Positions 27,062 through 34,369 of a stretch of DNA of 64,000 nucleotides are shown piece by piece. Under the pieces are notes generated by a model that was not told the origin of the DNA, searched no databases, and saw nothing but the letters and a program-made list of their open reading frames with translations. The stretch covers positions 124,001-188,000 of the forward strand of contig NZ_JBBOBR010000001.1 of NCBI RefSeq assembly GCF_038002165.1. The letters run 5' to 3'. This stretch comes from Cytobacillus sp. FSL H8-0458. Lineage in GTDB: Bacteria; Bacillota; Bacilli; Bacillales; Cytobacillaceae. The position numbers were made by a program, and so were the translations under genes. Positions within the stretch are counted from its first letter, which is position 1. Each line of letters begins with the position of its first letter.

Positions 27062-27577
27062 ATTAGCAAAGATATGTTGTTAAACGAGGGCATTCGCGCC
27101 CGCGAAGTCCGTCTTATTGACCAAAACGGCGAGCAGTTAGGTATTAAATCAAAATTCGACGCACTTGAAATTGCTTCTCGTGCCAATCTTGATCTTGTTC
27201 TGGTTGCACCGAGTGCGAAGCCTCCGGTAGCCCGTATCATGGACTACGGAAAGTTCAAATTCGAGCAGCAGAAGAAAGACAAAGAAGCTCGCAAAAACCA
27301 GAAGATTATCAGTATTAAAGAAGTTCGTCTTAGCCCGACTATTGAAGAGCATGACTTTAATACTAAACTTCGCAATGCTATTAAATTCCTTGAAAAAGGC
27401 GATAAAGTAAAAGCATCGATCCGATTCAAAGGACGTGCCATTACGCATAAGGAAATTGGCCAGCGTGTACTAATTCGATTCGCACAAGCATGCAATGAAG
27501 TTGCAACAGTGGAATCACATCCAAAAATGGATGGCCGAAGCATGTTTATGGTCTTAGCACCGAAAAACGACAAGTAA
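27062..27577 (+). CDS. infC: Translation initiation factor IF-3
   Basis: A 171-residue IF-3, which binds the 30S subunit and checks start-codon pairing. The N-terminal domain begins [28 protein letters not shown]; the C-terminal domain begins near 85 ([41 protein letters not shown]). I place the start at the rare codon ATT (27062), eight bases after GGAGGT; the ATG at 27074 is twenty bases away. An ATT start is characteristic of infC and allows IF-3 to limit its own translation. It heads the infC-rpmI-rplT operon. Confidence 0.95.
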   Translation: MSKDMLLNEGIRAREVRLIDQNGEQLGIKSKFDALEIASRANLDLVLVAPSAKPPVARIMDYGKFKFEQQKKDKEARKNQKIISIKEVRLSPTIEEHDFNTKLRNAIKFLEKGDKVKASIRFKGRAITHKEIGQRVLIRFAQACNEVATVESHPKMDGRSMFMVLAPKNDK

Positions 27578-27592
27578 GAGGAGGAATTCCCA

Positions 27593-27793
27593 ATGCCAAA
27601 AATGAAAACTCACCGCGGCGCTGCTAAGCGTTTCAAAAGAACAGGTTCTGGTAAACTGAAGCGTTCTCACGCTTACAGAAGCCATATGTTCGCGAACAAA
27701 TCTCAAAAGCAAAAGCGTAAGCTTCGCAAAGGAACTCTTGTTTCTTCAGGCGATTACAAGCGCATCCGTAACTTATTAGTAAATCTTAAGTAA
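27593..27793 (+). CDS. rpmI: Ribosomal protein L35 (bL35)
   Basis: A 66-residue, very basic protein starting [31 protein letters not shown], the unmistakable bL35 sequence of the large ribosomal subunit. AGAGGAGG lies before the ATG. It is 15 bases after infC and 26 before rplT in the conserved operon, under the L20-type leader. Confidence 0.98.
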   Translation: MPKMKTHRGAAKRFKRTGSGKLKRSHAYRSHMFANKSQKQKRKLRKGTLVSSGDYKRIRNLLVNLK

Positions 27794-27819
27794 TATCTCG
27801 AAATTAGGAGGGAAATAAT

Positions 27820-28179
27820 ATGCCACGTGTAAAAGGCGGTACAGTTACTCGCAAACGTCGTAAAAAAGTCATCAAATTAGCTAAAGGTTATTTCGGTTCA
27901 AAACATACATTATACAAAGTTGCTAACCAGCAGGTTATGAAATCCCTAATGTATGCTTACCGCGACCGTCGCCAGAAAAAGCGCGACTTCCGCAAACTTT
28001 GGGTTACTCGCATTAACGCAGCAGCTCGCATGAACGGTCTTTCTTACAGCCGTTTAATGCACGGTTTAAAGCTTGCTGGCATCGAAGTTAACCGCAAAAT
28101 GCTTGCTGAATTAGCAATCGCTGACGAAAAAGCATTTGCTGAATTAGCATCAGTTGCAAAACAGCAGCTTAACAAGTAA
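27820..28179 (+). CDS. rplT: Ribosomal protein L20 (bL20)
   Basis: A 119-residue basic protein, [42 protein letters not shown], the bL20 of the large ribosomal subunit, needed early in 50S assembly. The long basic N-terminal arm is followed by a helical C-terminal domain (about 60-119) that in Bacillus subtilis also binds the leader RNA of this operon to cause termination. TTAGGAGGG precedes the ATG. A terminator follows. Confidence 0.98.
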   Translation: MPRVKGGTVTRKRRKKVIKLAKGYFGSKHTLYKVANQQVMKSLMYAYRDRRQKKRDFRKLWVTRINAAARMNGLSYSRLMHGLKLAGIEVNRKMLAELAIADEKAFAELASVAKQQLNK

Positions 28180-28191
28180 TAATTCATACAA

Positions 28192-28223
28192 TAGCCATTC
28201 CCTATGGGGATGGCTTTTTTTTG
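28192..28223 (+). terminator. Terminator after rplT
   Basis: AGCCATTCCC pairs with GGGGATGGCT (one G-T), followed by eight T residues. Confidence 0.9.
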
Positions 28224-28295
28224 CTTTTAATGGACAGAAAGCTTCCGTTTCATTTAAGCTCAATACAGACTTAATACATACAAAGGAGAAAGCTC

Positions 28296-28568
28296 ATGAT
28301 TAAAACAATTGCTCTTATCTATCTGATCATGAATGTGGTTGGTTTCTGCCTGATGAAGCTTGATAAAGAAAAAGCAAAACGGAATGAGTTCCGTATAAGC
28401 GAGAAGAACCTCTGGATCACAGCCTTTTTGAGCGGGGCAGCGGGAATGACTCTTGGTATGAAGACCTTCAGGCATAAAACGAAGCATGTTCAGTTTAAAT
28501 GGGGACTGCCTTTCTTGGCATTGCTTGAAGCGGTCTTGCTTGTGTACCTGGTTATTCAATTGTCATAA
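28296..28568 (+). CDS. ysdA: YsdA, DUF1294 family membrane protein
   Basis: A 90-residue membrane protein with hydrophobic segments at about 3-18, 40-55 and 68-88. The motif MKLDKEKAKRNEFRISEKNLWITAFLSGAAGMTLGMKTFRHKTKH is the signature of DUF1294 (KxRIxE-LL, GG-xGA-GM, F-HKT). No function is known. AAAGGAGAAAG precedes the ATG. The position after rplT is the same as in Bacillus subtilis. Confidence 0.88.
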   Translation: MIKTIALIYLIMNVVGFCLMKLDKEKAKRNEFRISEKNLWITAFLSGAAGMTLGMKTFRHKTKHVQFKWGLPFLALLEAVLLVYLVIQLS

Positions 28569-28633
28569 ATAGTCAGTGCCATCCATAAGCTTTAGGGAAC
28601 ACAGCAGGAAAGTCATCGGGGAGAGGTGAAGGC

Positions 28634-29203
28634 ATGAATGATCAATTGACTTTATTGTTTGCTATGACAGAGACTGCTGGAATTCTAGCTCCCATTGCTT
28701 TTATCTTTTTTCATATTATCCGGCAGTTTCTATTTATTCCGGTACCGCTTGTCTGCATAACAGGGGGAGTTCTTTTTGGCAGCTTTTTTGGCTCTGTTTT
28801 CTCTCTTGCAGGGTTAATGATCAGCAGCATTCTTTTTTATTTTCTAATCACAAAAATGCCGGGGACACATGAAAAGCTTTCTTTGTTAAAGAAGCGGTGG
28901 TTCGGGGAGTATCGGAATTTAACTGTCGGCCAGGTTGCAGTTTTAAGGCTTATCCCTTTTATTCATTATCATTTGTTGAGCTTTTGTCTGATGGAAAGAA
29001 ATAAAGGATTTAATCAGTATCTGAAAAATTCATGGATTACCAATTTGCCGCTGGCTGTTTTTTATACCGTTTTCGGAGAGTTCATCAGCAGATTTACTCC
29101 TTCAATGATTGTCCTGATTTTGCTGTCACTTTCTGTTTTAGTATTTGTACTGAGGGAAAAGGTGACAGTTATTAAATGGAAGGAATTCTTCAAAACAGCA
29201 TAA
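28634..29203 (+). CDS. TVP38/TMEM64 (DedA-like) family membrane protein
   Basis: A 189-residue membrane protein with about five hydrophobic segments. The stretch FIPVPLVCITGGVLFGSFFGSVFSLAGLMISSILFYFL is the SNARE-associated/VTT domain core, and VAVLRLIPFIHYHLLSFCLME the second conserved part (normally R-x-P-x-x-P-x-x-x-x-N/S). DedA-type proteins are linked to undecaprenyl phosphate or lipid flipping; the substrate here is unknown, and the second motif is diverged. GAGAGGTG precedes the ATG. The bidirectional hairpin after it separates it from convergent ysdB. Confidence 0.75.
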   Translation: MNDQLTLLFAMTETAGILAPIAFIFFHIIRQFLFIPVPLVCITGGVLFGSFFGSVFSLAGLMISSILFYFLITKMPGTHEKLSLLKKRWFGEYRNLTVGQVAVLRLIPFIHYHLLSFCLMERNKGFNQYLKNSWITNLPLAVFYTVFGEFISRFTPSMIVLILLSLSVLVFVLREKVTVIKWKEFFKTA

Positions 29204-29235
29204 AAAAAACGTTCGGGGCTGCCGAACGTTTTTTA
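29203..29235. terminator. Bidirectional terminator between the TVP38-like gene and ysdB
   Basis: AAAAAACGTTCGG pairs with CCGAACGTTTTTT around a six-base loop; the A and T runs serve both converging genes. It overlaps the end of ysdB. Confidence 0.9.
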
Positions 29236-29646
29236 AAGATGATCTTTAATTTCCTCGCCTGGAGAAGCTGTTTTATGCATGAACTCCTTCACAGGGCTTT
29301 TCCAGTCAATTTTTGCAGTAGGATAGGCCTCGGTTATCTTCCTTTCAATAAAAAGAAAATCCTCCCTTACCATCCCTTTAAGGGCCGATGCATTGTGCGG
29401 CCAGATGAAAATGGAGACCACATCAAAAGCATTATCAGTGGTACCCAAATACTTTTCGCCTTCAAATAAAACCCCTTTATACGTAATCAGGAAGTTCTTC
29501 CTGACATTTTCCTGGTCATCCCAAAAATAATATCGTTTCTGTTCGTGGGCAAGCTCTAGCTTTCTCTTGGAATTGAGAAGATATTTTACCGCGGTGTATA
29601 TAAGAAATAGAATCAGAGCAAACAATAGCATACGCAGGAGCCACAT
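29233..29646 (-). CDS. ysdB: Sigma-W regulated protein YsdB
   Basis: A 137-residue protein with one N-terminal membrane segment (WLLRMLLFALILFLIYTAVKYLL) and a cytoplasmic remainder containing YYFWDDQENVRKNFLITYKGVLFEGEKYLGT. This matches YsdB, a sigma-W regulon member in Bacillus subtilis whose function is not known. A perfect sigma-W promoter precedes it, which supports the name. It is transcribed against its neighbours and shares a bidirectional terminator with the gene upstream on the other strand. Confidence 0.85.
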   Translation of the reverse strand: MWLLRMLLFALILFLIYTAVKYLLNSKRKLELAHEQKRYYFWDDQENVRKNFLITYKGVLFEGEKYLGTTDNAFDVVSIFIWPHNASALKGMVREDFLFIERKITEAYPTAKIDWKSPVKEFMHKTASPGEEIKDHL

Positions 29647-29678
29647 AGTAACCAGCCCTCCATTATTATTTTCCTTAC

Positions 29679-29706
29679 TATACGGGTGAGATTTAAAAAA
29701 GTTTCA
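29679..29706 (-). promoter_or_regulatory. Sigma-W promoter of ysdB
   Basis: Read on the minus strand, TGAAAC, 16 bases, then CGTATA: both elements match the sigma-W consensus at the standard spacing. This implies induction by cell-envelope stress. Confidence 0.8.
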
Positions 29707-29787
29707 ACTTTTTTGCGATTTGTTATAATTTTTTTGATGGGCATTATAATGGAAGTTAATCTTTAATTTTATATAGGACGGTGGAAA

Positions 29788-30279
29788 ATGAATTATCAGC
29801 AATTATTCCAAATGCAAAAAGGGCTGGACAGCCATATAGAATCAAACCATGGTTTAGAGGAAGAAGATTTATTTGAGCGTAAGATACTCGCGCTGCTTGT
29901 CGAATTGGGAGAGCTTGCTAATGAGACAAGATGCTTTAAGTTCTGGAGCCTTAAGCCTTCCTCCCCTCAGGAAACAGTATTGGAAGAGTTTGTAGACGGT
30001 ATACATTTTATTTTATCGCTTGGAATTGAATGCGGATTTGACGGGGAAAAGGACTTTGCTGCTATGTTGGAAAAGGCGGCTTCAGTGAATGGCCAGTTCT
30101 TGTCTGTTTATGAAGCTATCGGAAAGTTTCGGACCAGCCGTACTTTAATGGATTATAAAGAGCTTATTGCAGCCTACTTACATCTTGGGGAAATGCTTGG
30201 ATTTAACTCTTCGCATATAGAAAAAGCATATATAGACAAAAATGAAGTAAATTATAAAAGGCAGGCCGAAGGATACTAA
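29788..30279 (+). CDS. Dimeric (MazG-like) dUTP diphosphatase
   Basis: A 163-residue all-helical protein of the dimeric dUTPase family (dUTPase_2), which converts dUTP to dUMP and pyrophosphate and keeps uracil out of DNA. The metal-binding ExxE pair is in LLVELGELANETRCFKFWS (around 47-65), and the second acidic motif is EEFVDGIHFILSLGIECGFD (around 68-87). It is unrelated in fold to trimeric Dut. ACGGTGG precedes the ATG. This gene is not at this place in Bacillus subtilis. Confidence 0.85.
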   Translation: MNYQQLFQMQKGLDSHIESNHGLEEEDLFERKILALLVELGELANETRCFKFWSLKPSSPQETVLEEFVDGIHFILSLGIECGFDGEKDFAAMLEKAASVNGQFLSVYEAIGKFRTSRTLMDYKELIAAYLHLGEMLGFNSSHIEKAYIDKNEVNYKRQAEGY

Positions 30280-30386
30280 ATACTTTTTCCGCCTTCAGCC
30301 TTAGGGATTATCCGTCTGATAATTCTTTATATTGAATCCGATGTTCGGTATAATATGATTAAATATATATTAAGGGAGTCGAAATG

Positions 30387-31472
30387 ATGGCTAAATTAGA
30401 TGAAACGTTAACGATGCTTAAAGACTTAACAGATGCGAAAGGAATACCGGGAAATGAGCGTGAACCTCGCGATGTTATGAAAAAATACATAACAGCATAT
30501 GCTGATGAAGTGACAACAGATGGACTGGGGAGCCTCATTGCTAAAAAAAACGGCAAAGAAGGCGGCCCGAAGATCATGGTAGCCGGCCACTTGGATGAAG
30601 TAGGATTTATGGTAACAAACATTGATGATAAAGGTTTCATCCGCTTCCAGACAGTTGGCGGCTGGTGGTCGCAGGTTATGCTGGCACAGCGCGTGACGAT
30701 TGTAACGTCCAAAGGAGATGTTACCGGGGTAATTGGTTCAAAACCGCCGCATATCTTATCACCGGATGCGCGCAAAAAGCCTGTTGAGATTAAAGACATG
30801 TTCATTGATATTGGTGCCTCAAGTCGTGAAGAAGCAAAAGAATGGGGAGTAAAACCTGGTGACATGGTGGTTCCATATTTCGAATTCACGGTTATGAATA
30901 ATGAAAAGATGCTTTTGGCGAAAGCCTGGGATAACCGCATTGGCTGTGCAATTGCCATAGATGTGCTAAAAGAATTAAAAGATGCTGAACATCCAAATGA
31001 AGTTTATGGTGTAGGAACGGTACAGGAAGAGGTTGGTCTTCGCGGAGCCCGAACATCTGCGCAAAAAATCGAGCCGGATATCGCATTTGGCGTAGATGTT
31101 GGAATCGCAGGCGATACACCGGGGATTTCTGAAAAAGAGGCCATGAGCAAAATGGGCAAAGGGCCGCAAATCATCCTTTATGATGCATCAATGGTCTCTC
31201 ACAAAGGCCTGCGTGACCTTGTAACAGACACTGCAGATGAACTGAATATCCCTTATCAATTTGATGCCATCGCTGGCGGAGGAACAGATTCAGGAGCCAT
31301 TCATGTTACACATAATGGAGTACCATCCCTTTCAATCACCATTGCAACACGGTATATCCATTCCCATGCAGCAATGCTTCACCGCGATGACTATGAAAAT
31401 GCAGTTAAGCTGATTGCTGAAGTGATTAAGAAGCTTGACAGGGAAACAGTTGATAAGATTACATTTGAATAA
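30387..31472 (+). CDS. ysdC: M42 family glutamyl aminopeptidase-like metalloprotein YsdC
   Basis: A 361-residue M42-family metalloaminopeptidase (also called FrvX/CelM type). Metal ligands are visible in order: His in [12 protein letters not shown], Asp in [16 protein letters not shown], the catalytic Glu pair in [16 protein letters not shown], Asp in [10 protein letters not shown], and His in [16 protein letters not shown]. It is likely a dodecameric cytosolic aminopeptidase; substrate preference is not evident. Two ATGs are adjacent; I take the second (30387), eight bases after GGGAG, though 30384 is possible. A terminator follows. Confidence 0.9.
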   Translation: MAKLDETLTMLKDLTDAKGIPGNEREPRDVMKKYITAYADEVTTDGLGSLIAKKNGKEGGPKIMVAGHLDEVGFMVTNIDDKGFIRFQTVGGWWSQVMLAQRVTIVTSKGDVTGVIGSKPPHILSPDARKKPVEIKDMFIDIGASSREEAKEWGVKPGDMVVPYFEFTVMNNEKMLLAKAWDNRIGCAIAIDVLKELKDAEHPNEVYGVGTVQEEVGLRGARTSAQKIEPDIAFGVDVGIAGDTPGISEKEAMSKMGKGPQIILYDASMVSHKGLRDLVTDTADELNIPYQFDAIAGGGTDSGAIHVTHNGVPSLSITIATRYIHSHAAMLHRDDYENAVKLIAEVIKKLDRETVDKITFE

Positions 31473-31476
31473 AATG

Positions 31477-31507
31477 AAAAAACTCCGGCTCTTTCCGGAG
31501 TTTTTTC
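31477..31507 (+). terminator. Terminator after ysdC
   Basis: AAAAAACTCCGG pairs with CCGGAGTTTTTT around a short loop. Confidence 0.9.
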
Positions 31508-31515
31508 CGTTTTAT

Positions 31516-31776
31516 CGCAGTCTAACGGGCAGTAAGACCCCCACTTCAAAACTCAGAGAAATCAAAGGAGGATAAGTGGGGGTCAAACTGCCCGTAAAGG
31601 CCCGATTGGTGAGATACAGTGAAACTTGCCGACGCGCAGGCAGAGGCTTAGTTGAACCAATCGGGTTCGTAGTGTCGATTGATCGAAGCGCTAGCGGAGA
31701 TCTTAGCGACACTAGAACGCGACTAACAATCAGTGGGGGATAAGGAAAACCCCCACTGATTGAAGTTTCACTTTAT
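31516..31776. mobile_element. Structured ~260-bp element, possibly a non-autonomous IS200/IS605-type remnant
   Basis: Four hairpins lie in a row. Stem A pairs 31525-31546 with 31574-31595 (20 bp with a 2x2 bulge). Stem B pairs CCCGATTGGT (31601-31610) with its complement at 31656-31665. Stem C pairs AGTGTCG with CGACACT (31671-31713). Stem D pairs 31727-31739 with 31750-31762 (13 bp). TTTAT lies just outside the left end (31511-31515) and at the right end (31772-31776). Subterminal hairpins and a repeated pentamer fit an IS200/IS605 derivative, but a free structured RNA is not excluded. A 66-codon open frame on the minus strand inside it is not counted as a gene. Confidence 0.5.
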
Positions 31777-31979
31777 TTAAGACTGCTCTCCAAAGTTTGA
31801 AGCATTTCCAGCTTGTCTTCTTCAGAGGAGTTTTTCCAGATTACCTCAAATAATACACCTAAGCCAGGCAGCATTTTTTCTTCCCCATTTTGAATGGCAT
31901 CCACGATTGTATCTTTCAGTTCATCTTGAGAGTTGCCTGATACATTGTGTAAAATGGCATTGCGCAGGTTTAAATTCAC
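31773..31979 (-). CDS. sspI: Small acid-soluble spore protein SspI
   Basis: A 68-residue minor small acid-soluble spore protein, [51 protein letters not shown], clearly the SspI family. It is made in the forespore and packaged in the spore core. GGAAGGAGTG precedes the ATG on the minus strand. Its stop codon sits at the TTTAT edge of the structured element downstream, so the last codon may mark an insertion point. Confidence 0.95.
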   Translation of the reverse strand: MNLNLRNAILHNVSGNSQDELKDTIVDAIQNGEEKMLPGLGVLFEVIWKNSSEEDKLEMLQTLESSLK

Positions 31980-32117
31980 CTTAATGCACTCCTTCCAGAT
32001 TTAATTCGTTATTATCTTCTCTAATTTTGCTTTTATTATGTATTTCAAATAAGCTATAATGAAAAAACTGTACAGAAAAATTCCGGTTTTACGGGATTTT
32101 CTTTAAAAGGAGAGACC

Positions 32118-32870
32118 GTGTTGAAGCATATACAATCTGCAAAAAACCCAAAAGTTAAAGAATGGAAAAAACTTCTGGCCAGAAAAGAGCGTGACAAAAC
32201 AGAAACCTTTTTAGTTGAAGGTTTTCATCTGGTGGAAGAAGCACTTAAAGCCAATCAAATAGCAGAAATAATCATTAATGAAAATAAAAATATGCCTCCC
32301 GGCTTGGATTATGGCGACATCCCTGTAACAATGGTTACAGATGAAATCATCGGGCTGCTGGCGGATACCGAAACACCACAGGGAATTTTTGCTGTCTGCA
32401 GCCAAGAACCATCCACCGAGGAAGTGAAAGGAAAACGGTTTTTATTAGTTGATGCCGTCCAGGATCCTGGCAATCTGGGTACGATGATCAGGACGGCAGA
32501 TGCTGCTGGCATCGATGCCGTTATTGTGGGTGAAGGCAGCGTTGACGCATATAACCCGAAGGTGCTTAGATCTGCACAGGGCAGCCACTTTCATTTGCCG
32601 GTTTTAAGAGGAAACCTTTCTGACTGGATCGTAAGACTGAAAGAAAGTAATGTACCTGTCTATGGAACAGCTTTGGAAAATGCCCGGGAATACACACAAT
32701 TTGAGTCCTCTGATTCCTTCGCACTGCTCGTTGGAAATGAAGGGAACGGGGTGAATAAAGAACTCCTGGCTAATACAGCAGCAAATCTTTATATACCGAT
32801 TTTCGGGAAAAGCGAATCACTTAATGTGGCTGTGGCGGCCGGAATTCTTCTTTACCATCTAAGAAAATAG
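32118..32870 (+). CDS. ysgA: TrmH/SpoU family RNA 2'-O-methyltransferase YsgA
   Basis: A 250-residue SPOUT methyltransferase of the TrmH type, probably acting on rRNA 2'-OH groups. The N-terminal substrate-binding part (HIQSAKNPKVKEWKKLLARKERDKTETFLVEG) is followed by the knotted domain with motif 1 VQDPGNLGTMIRTADAAGID, motif 2 LLVGNEGNGVNKELL and motif 3 IPIFGKSESLNVAVAAGILLYHL. The start is GTG at 32118 or TTG at 32121 after AAGGAG. The exact RNA target is not known. It precedes pheST as in Bacillus subtilis. Confidence 0.88.
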   Translation: MLKHIQSAKNPKVKEWKKLLARKERDKTETFLVEGFHLVEEALKANQIAEIIINENKNMPPGLDYGDIPVTMVTDEIIGLLADTETPQGIFAVCSQEPSTEEVKGKRFLLVDAVQDPGNLGTMIRTADAAGIDAVIVGEGSVDAYNPKVLRSAQGSHFHLPVLRGNLSDWIVRLKESNVPVYGTALENAREYTQFESSDSFALLVGNEGNGVNKELLANTAANLYIPIFGKSESLNVAVAAGILLYHLRK

Positions 32871-32899
32871 AAAATGGGCGCCAATTTTATGAAAACCGT

Positions 32900-32928
32900 T
32901 TGAAACAGCCTCAAGAATGTAATATAAT
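32900..32928 (+). promoter_or_regulatory. Promoter of the pheS T-box transcript
   Basis: TTGAAA and TATAAT are separated by 17 bases; the start point would be near 32935. Confidence 0.65.
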
Positions 32929-32934
32929 TAACAG

Positions 32935-33242
32935 CAAAATTATAATAACAAAACGATGACGGAGACCAGTACCTTGCAGTCAGCCTTTTCAGGGAGAAAA
33001 TGCCTAAGACTGAAAGCATTTTTACAGGAAATGCAAGAGAAGTTTCACCTCCTGAGTTGGCATCGGGACCATTGAAAAGTAATGTTGAGCTCTGCTTAGC
33101 GAGCCGCTTCCGCTTTTTGATGTAAAGATGTACCGGCATAAGCCGTTATCCCAATGAAGTGAACACGTGCATGAAGTACATATATGTGTTAAAAAGGGTG
33201 GTACCGCGAAACCTCGTCCCTTTATGGGGATAGAGGTTTTTT
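32935..33242 (+). promoter_or_regulatory. T-box riboswitch of pheST
   Basis: The T-box sequence AGGGTGGTACCGCG (33195-33208) precedes a terminator in which AACCTC and GTCCC pair with GGGGA and GAGGTT (33209-33242). The phenylalanine codon TTC (33044-33046) is followed by ACCTCCTG, which can pair with CAGGGAG at the base of stem I. GACGGAGACCAGTACC at the 5' end is the typical start of stem I. A copy of the repeat-like GCCGCTTCCGCTTTTTG lies inside (33102-33119). Confidence 0.9.
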
Positions 33243-33289
33243 ATTTTGGCCAAAAAAGTAAAAGTATTAATTTCAAGGAGGATTTTCAG

Positions 33290-34327
33290 ATGCAAGAGCG
33301 TTTAAAGGAACTGCAAACTGAAGCGTTAGAAAAGATCAGCACAGCAGCTGATTTGAAAGAGCTAAATGATATCCGTGTATCCTATTTAGGCAAAAAAGGC
33401 CCGATTACTGAAGTGCTTAAAGGAATGGGGAAATTGTCTGCGGAAGAGCGTCCAAAAATGGGAGCCCTTGCGAATGAAGTGCGGGACAGCATTGCTGCCG
33501 GAATTGAGGAAAAGCAAAAGCATCTGGAGGAAGCGGCTGTTCAGGAAAAACTGGCTGCCGAAAAAATTGATGTCACTCTTCCAGGAAGACCTGTTAAATC
33601 AGGAAATCACCATCCGCTGACGCGAATTATTGAAGAAATCGAAGATTTGTTCATTGGAATGGGTTATACAGTAGCTGAAGGCCCTGAAGTTGAAAAAGAT
33701 TATTATAATTTTGAAGCATTGAATCTTCCTAAAGGCCATCCTGCCCGGGATATGCAGGATTCCTTCTATATTACAGAAGACATTCTCCTTCGAACCCATA
33801 CTTCGCCGGTACAGGCAAGAACAATGGAGAAGCATGAAGGCAAGGGACCAGTTAAAATCATCTGCCCGGGTAAAGTATATCGCCGTGATAATGACGACGC
33901 TACACACTCCCACCAGTTCATGCAAATAGAGGGACTTGTTGTAGATGAAAATATCCGCATGACTGATTTAAAAGGAACATTGGAGGTCTTTGCAAAGAAA
34001 ATGTTCGGTGATGACAGGGAAATCCGTCTTCGCCCAAGTTTCTTCCCGTTTACAGAGCCATCTGTGGAAATGGATATTTCCTGTAAAATTTGCGGCGGAA
34101 AAGGCTGCAGCGTATGTAAAGGCACTGGCTGGATTGAAATTCTTGGTGCAGGAATGGTTCATCCAAATGTTCTTGAGATGGCAGGCTTCGATTCTAAGAA
34201 ATACACAGGCTTTGCATTCGGAATGGGTCCTGAGCGAATTGCCATGCTGAAGTATGGAGTAGATGATATTCGTCACTTCTACACAAATGATGTGCGTTTC
34301 TTGAAGCAATTTTCAATTCATGAATAA
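33290..34327 (+). CDS. pheS: Phenylalanyl-tRNA synthetase alpha subunit
   Basis: A 345-residue catalytic subunit of the alpha2-beta2 synthetase for tRNA-Phe. An N-terminal coiled-coil (about 1-85) binds tRNA. The class II core has motif 1 around 105-135, motif 2 [27 protein letters not shown] and motif 3 [25 protein letters not shown]. The region [24 protein letters not shown] is a Cys-rich insertion common in Bacillus PheS. The ATG at 33290 follows CAAGGAGG; an ATG at 33167 lies inside the T-box and is rejected. pheT follows after 42 bases. Confidence 0.97.
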   Translation: MQERLKELQTEALEKISTAADLKELNDIRVSYLGKKGPITEVLKGMGKLSAEERPKMGALANEVRDSIAAGIEEKQKHLEEAAVQEKLAAEKIDVTLPGRPVKSGNHHPLTRIIEEIEDLFIGMGYTVAEGPEVEKDYYNFEALNLPKGHPARDMQDSFYITEDILLRTHTSPVQARTMEKHEGKGPVKIICPGKVYRRDNDDATHSHQFMQIEGLVVDENIRMTDLKGTLEVFAKKMFGDDREIRLRPSFFPFTEPSVEMDISCKICGGKGCSVCKGTGWIEILGAGMVHPNVLEMAGFDSKKYTGFAFGMGPERIAMLKYGVDDIRHFYTNDVRFLKQFSIHE

Positions 34328-34369
34328 TTAGAAAGCCCGGATCTAGGGATTAACTAAGGAGGATCACAA

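Noticed and set aside
29176..29469. 97-codon frame after the TVP38-like gene
   Set aside because: It crosses a strong terminator and is antisense to ysdB.
31512..31712. 66-codon frame on the minus strand
   Set aside because: It runs through three of the hairpin stems of the structured element; the constraint is on base pairing, and there is no ribosome binding site.
33167..33289. N-terminal extension of PheS
   Set aside because: The extra codons are T-box and terminator sequence; the ribosome binding site is just before 33290.
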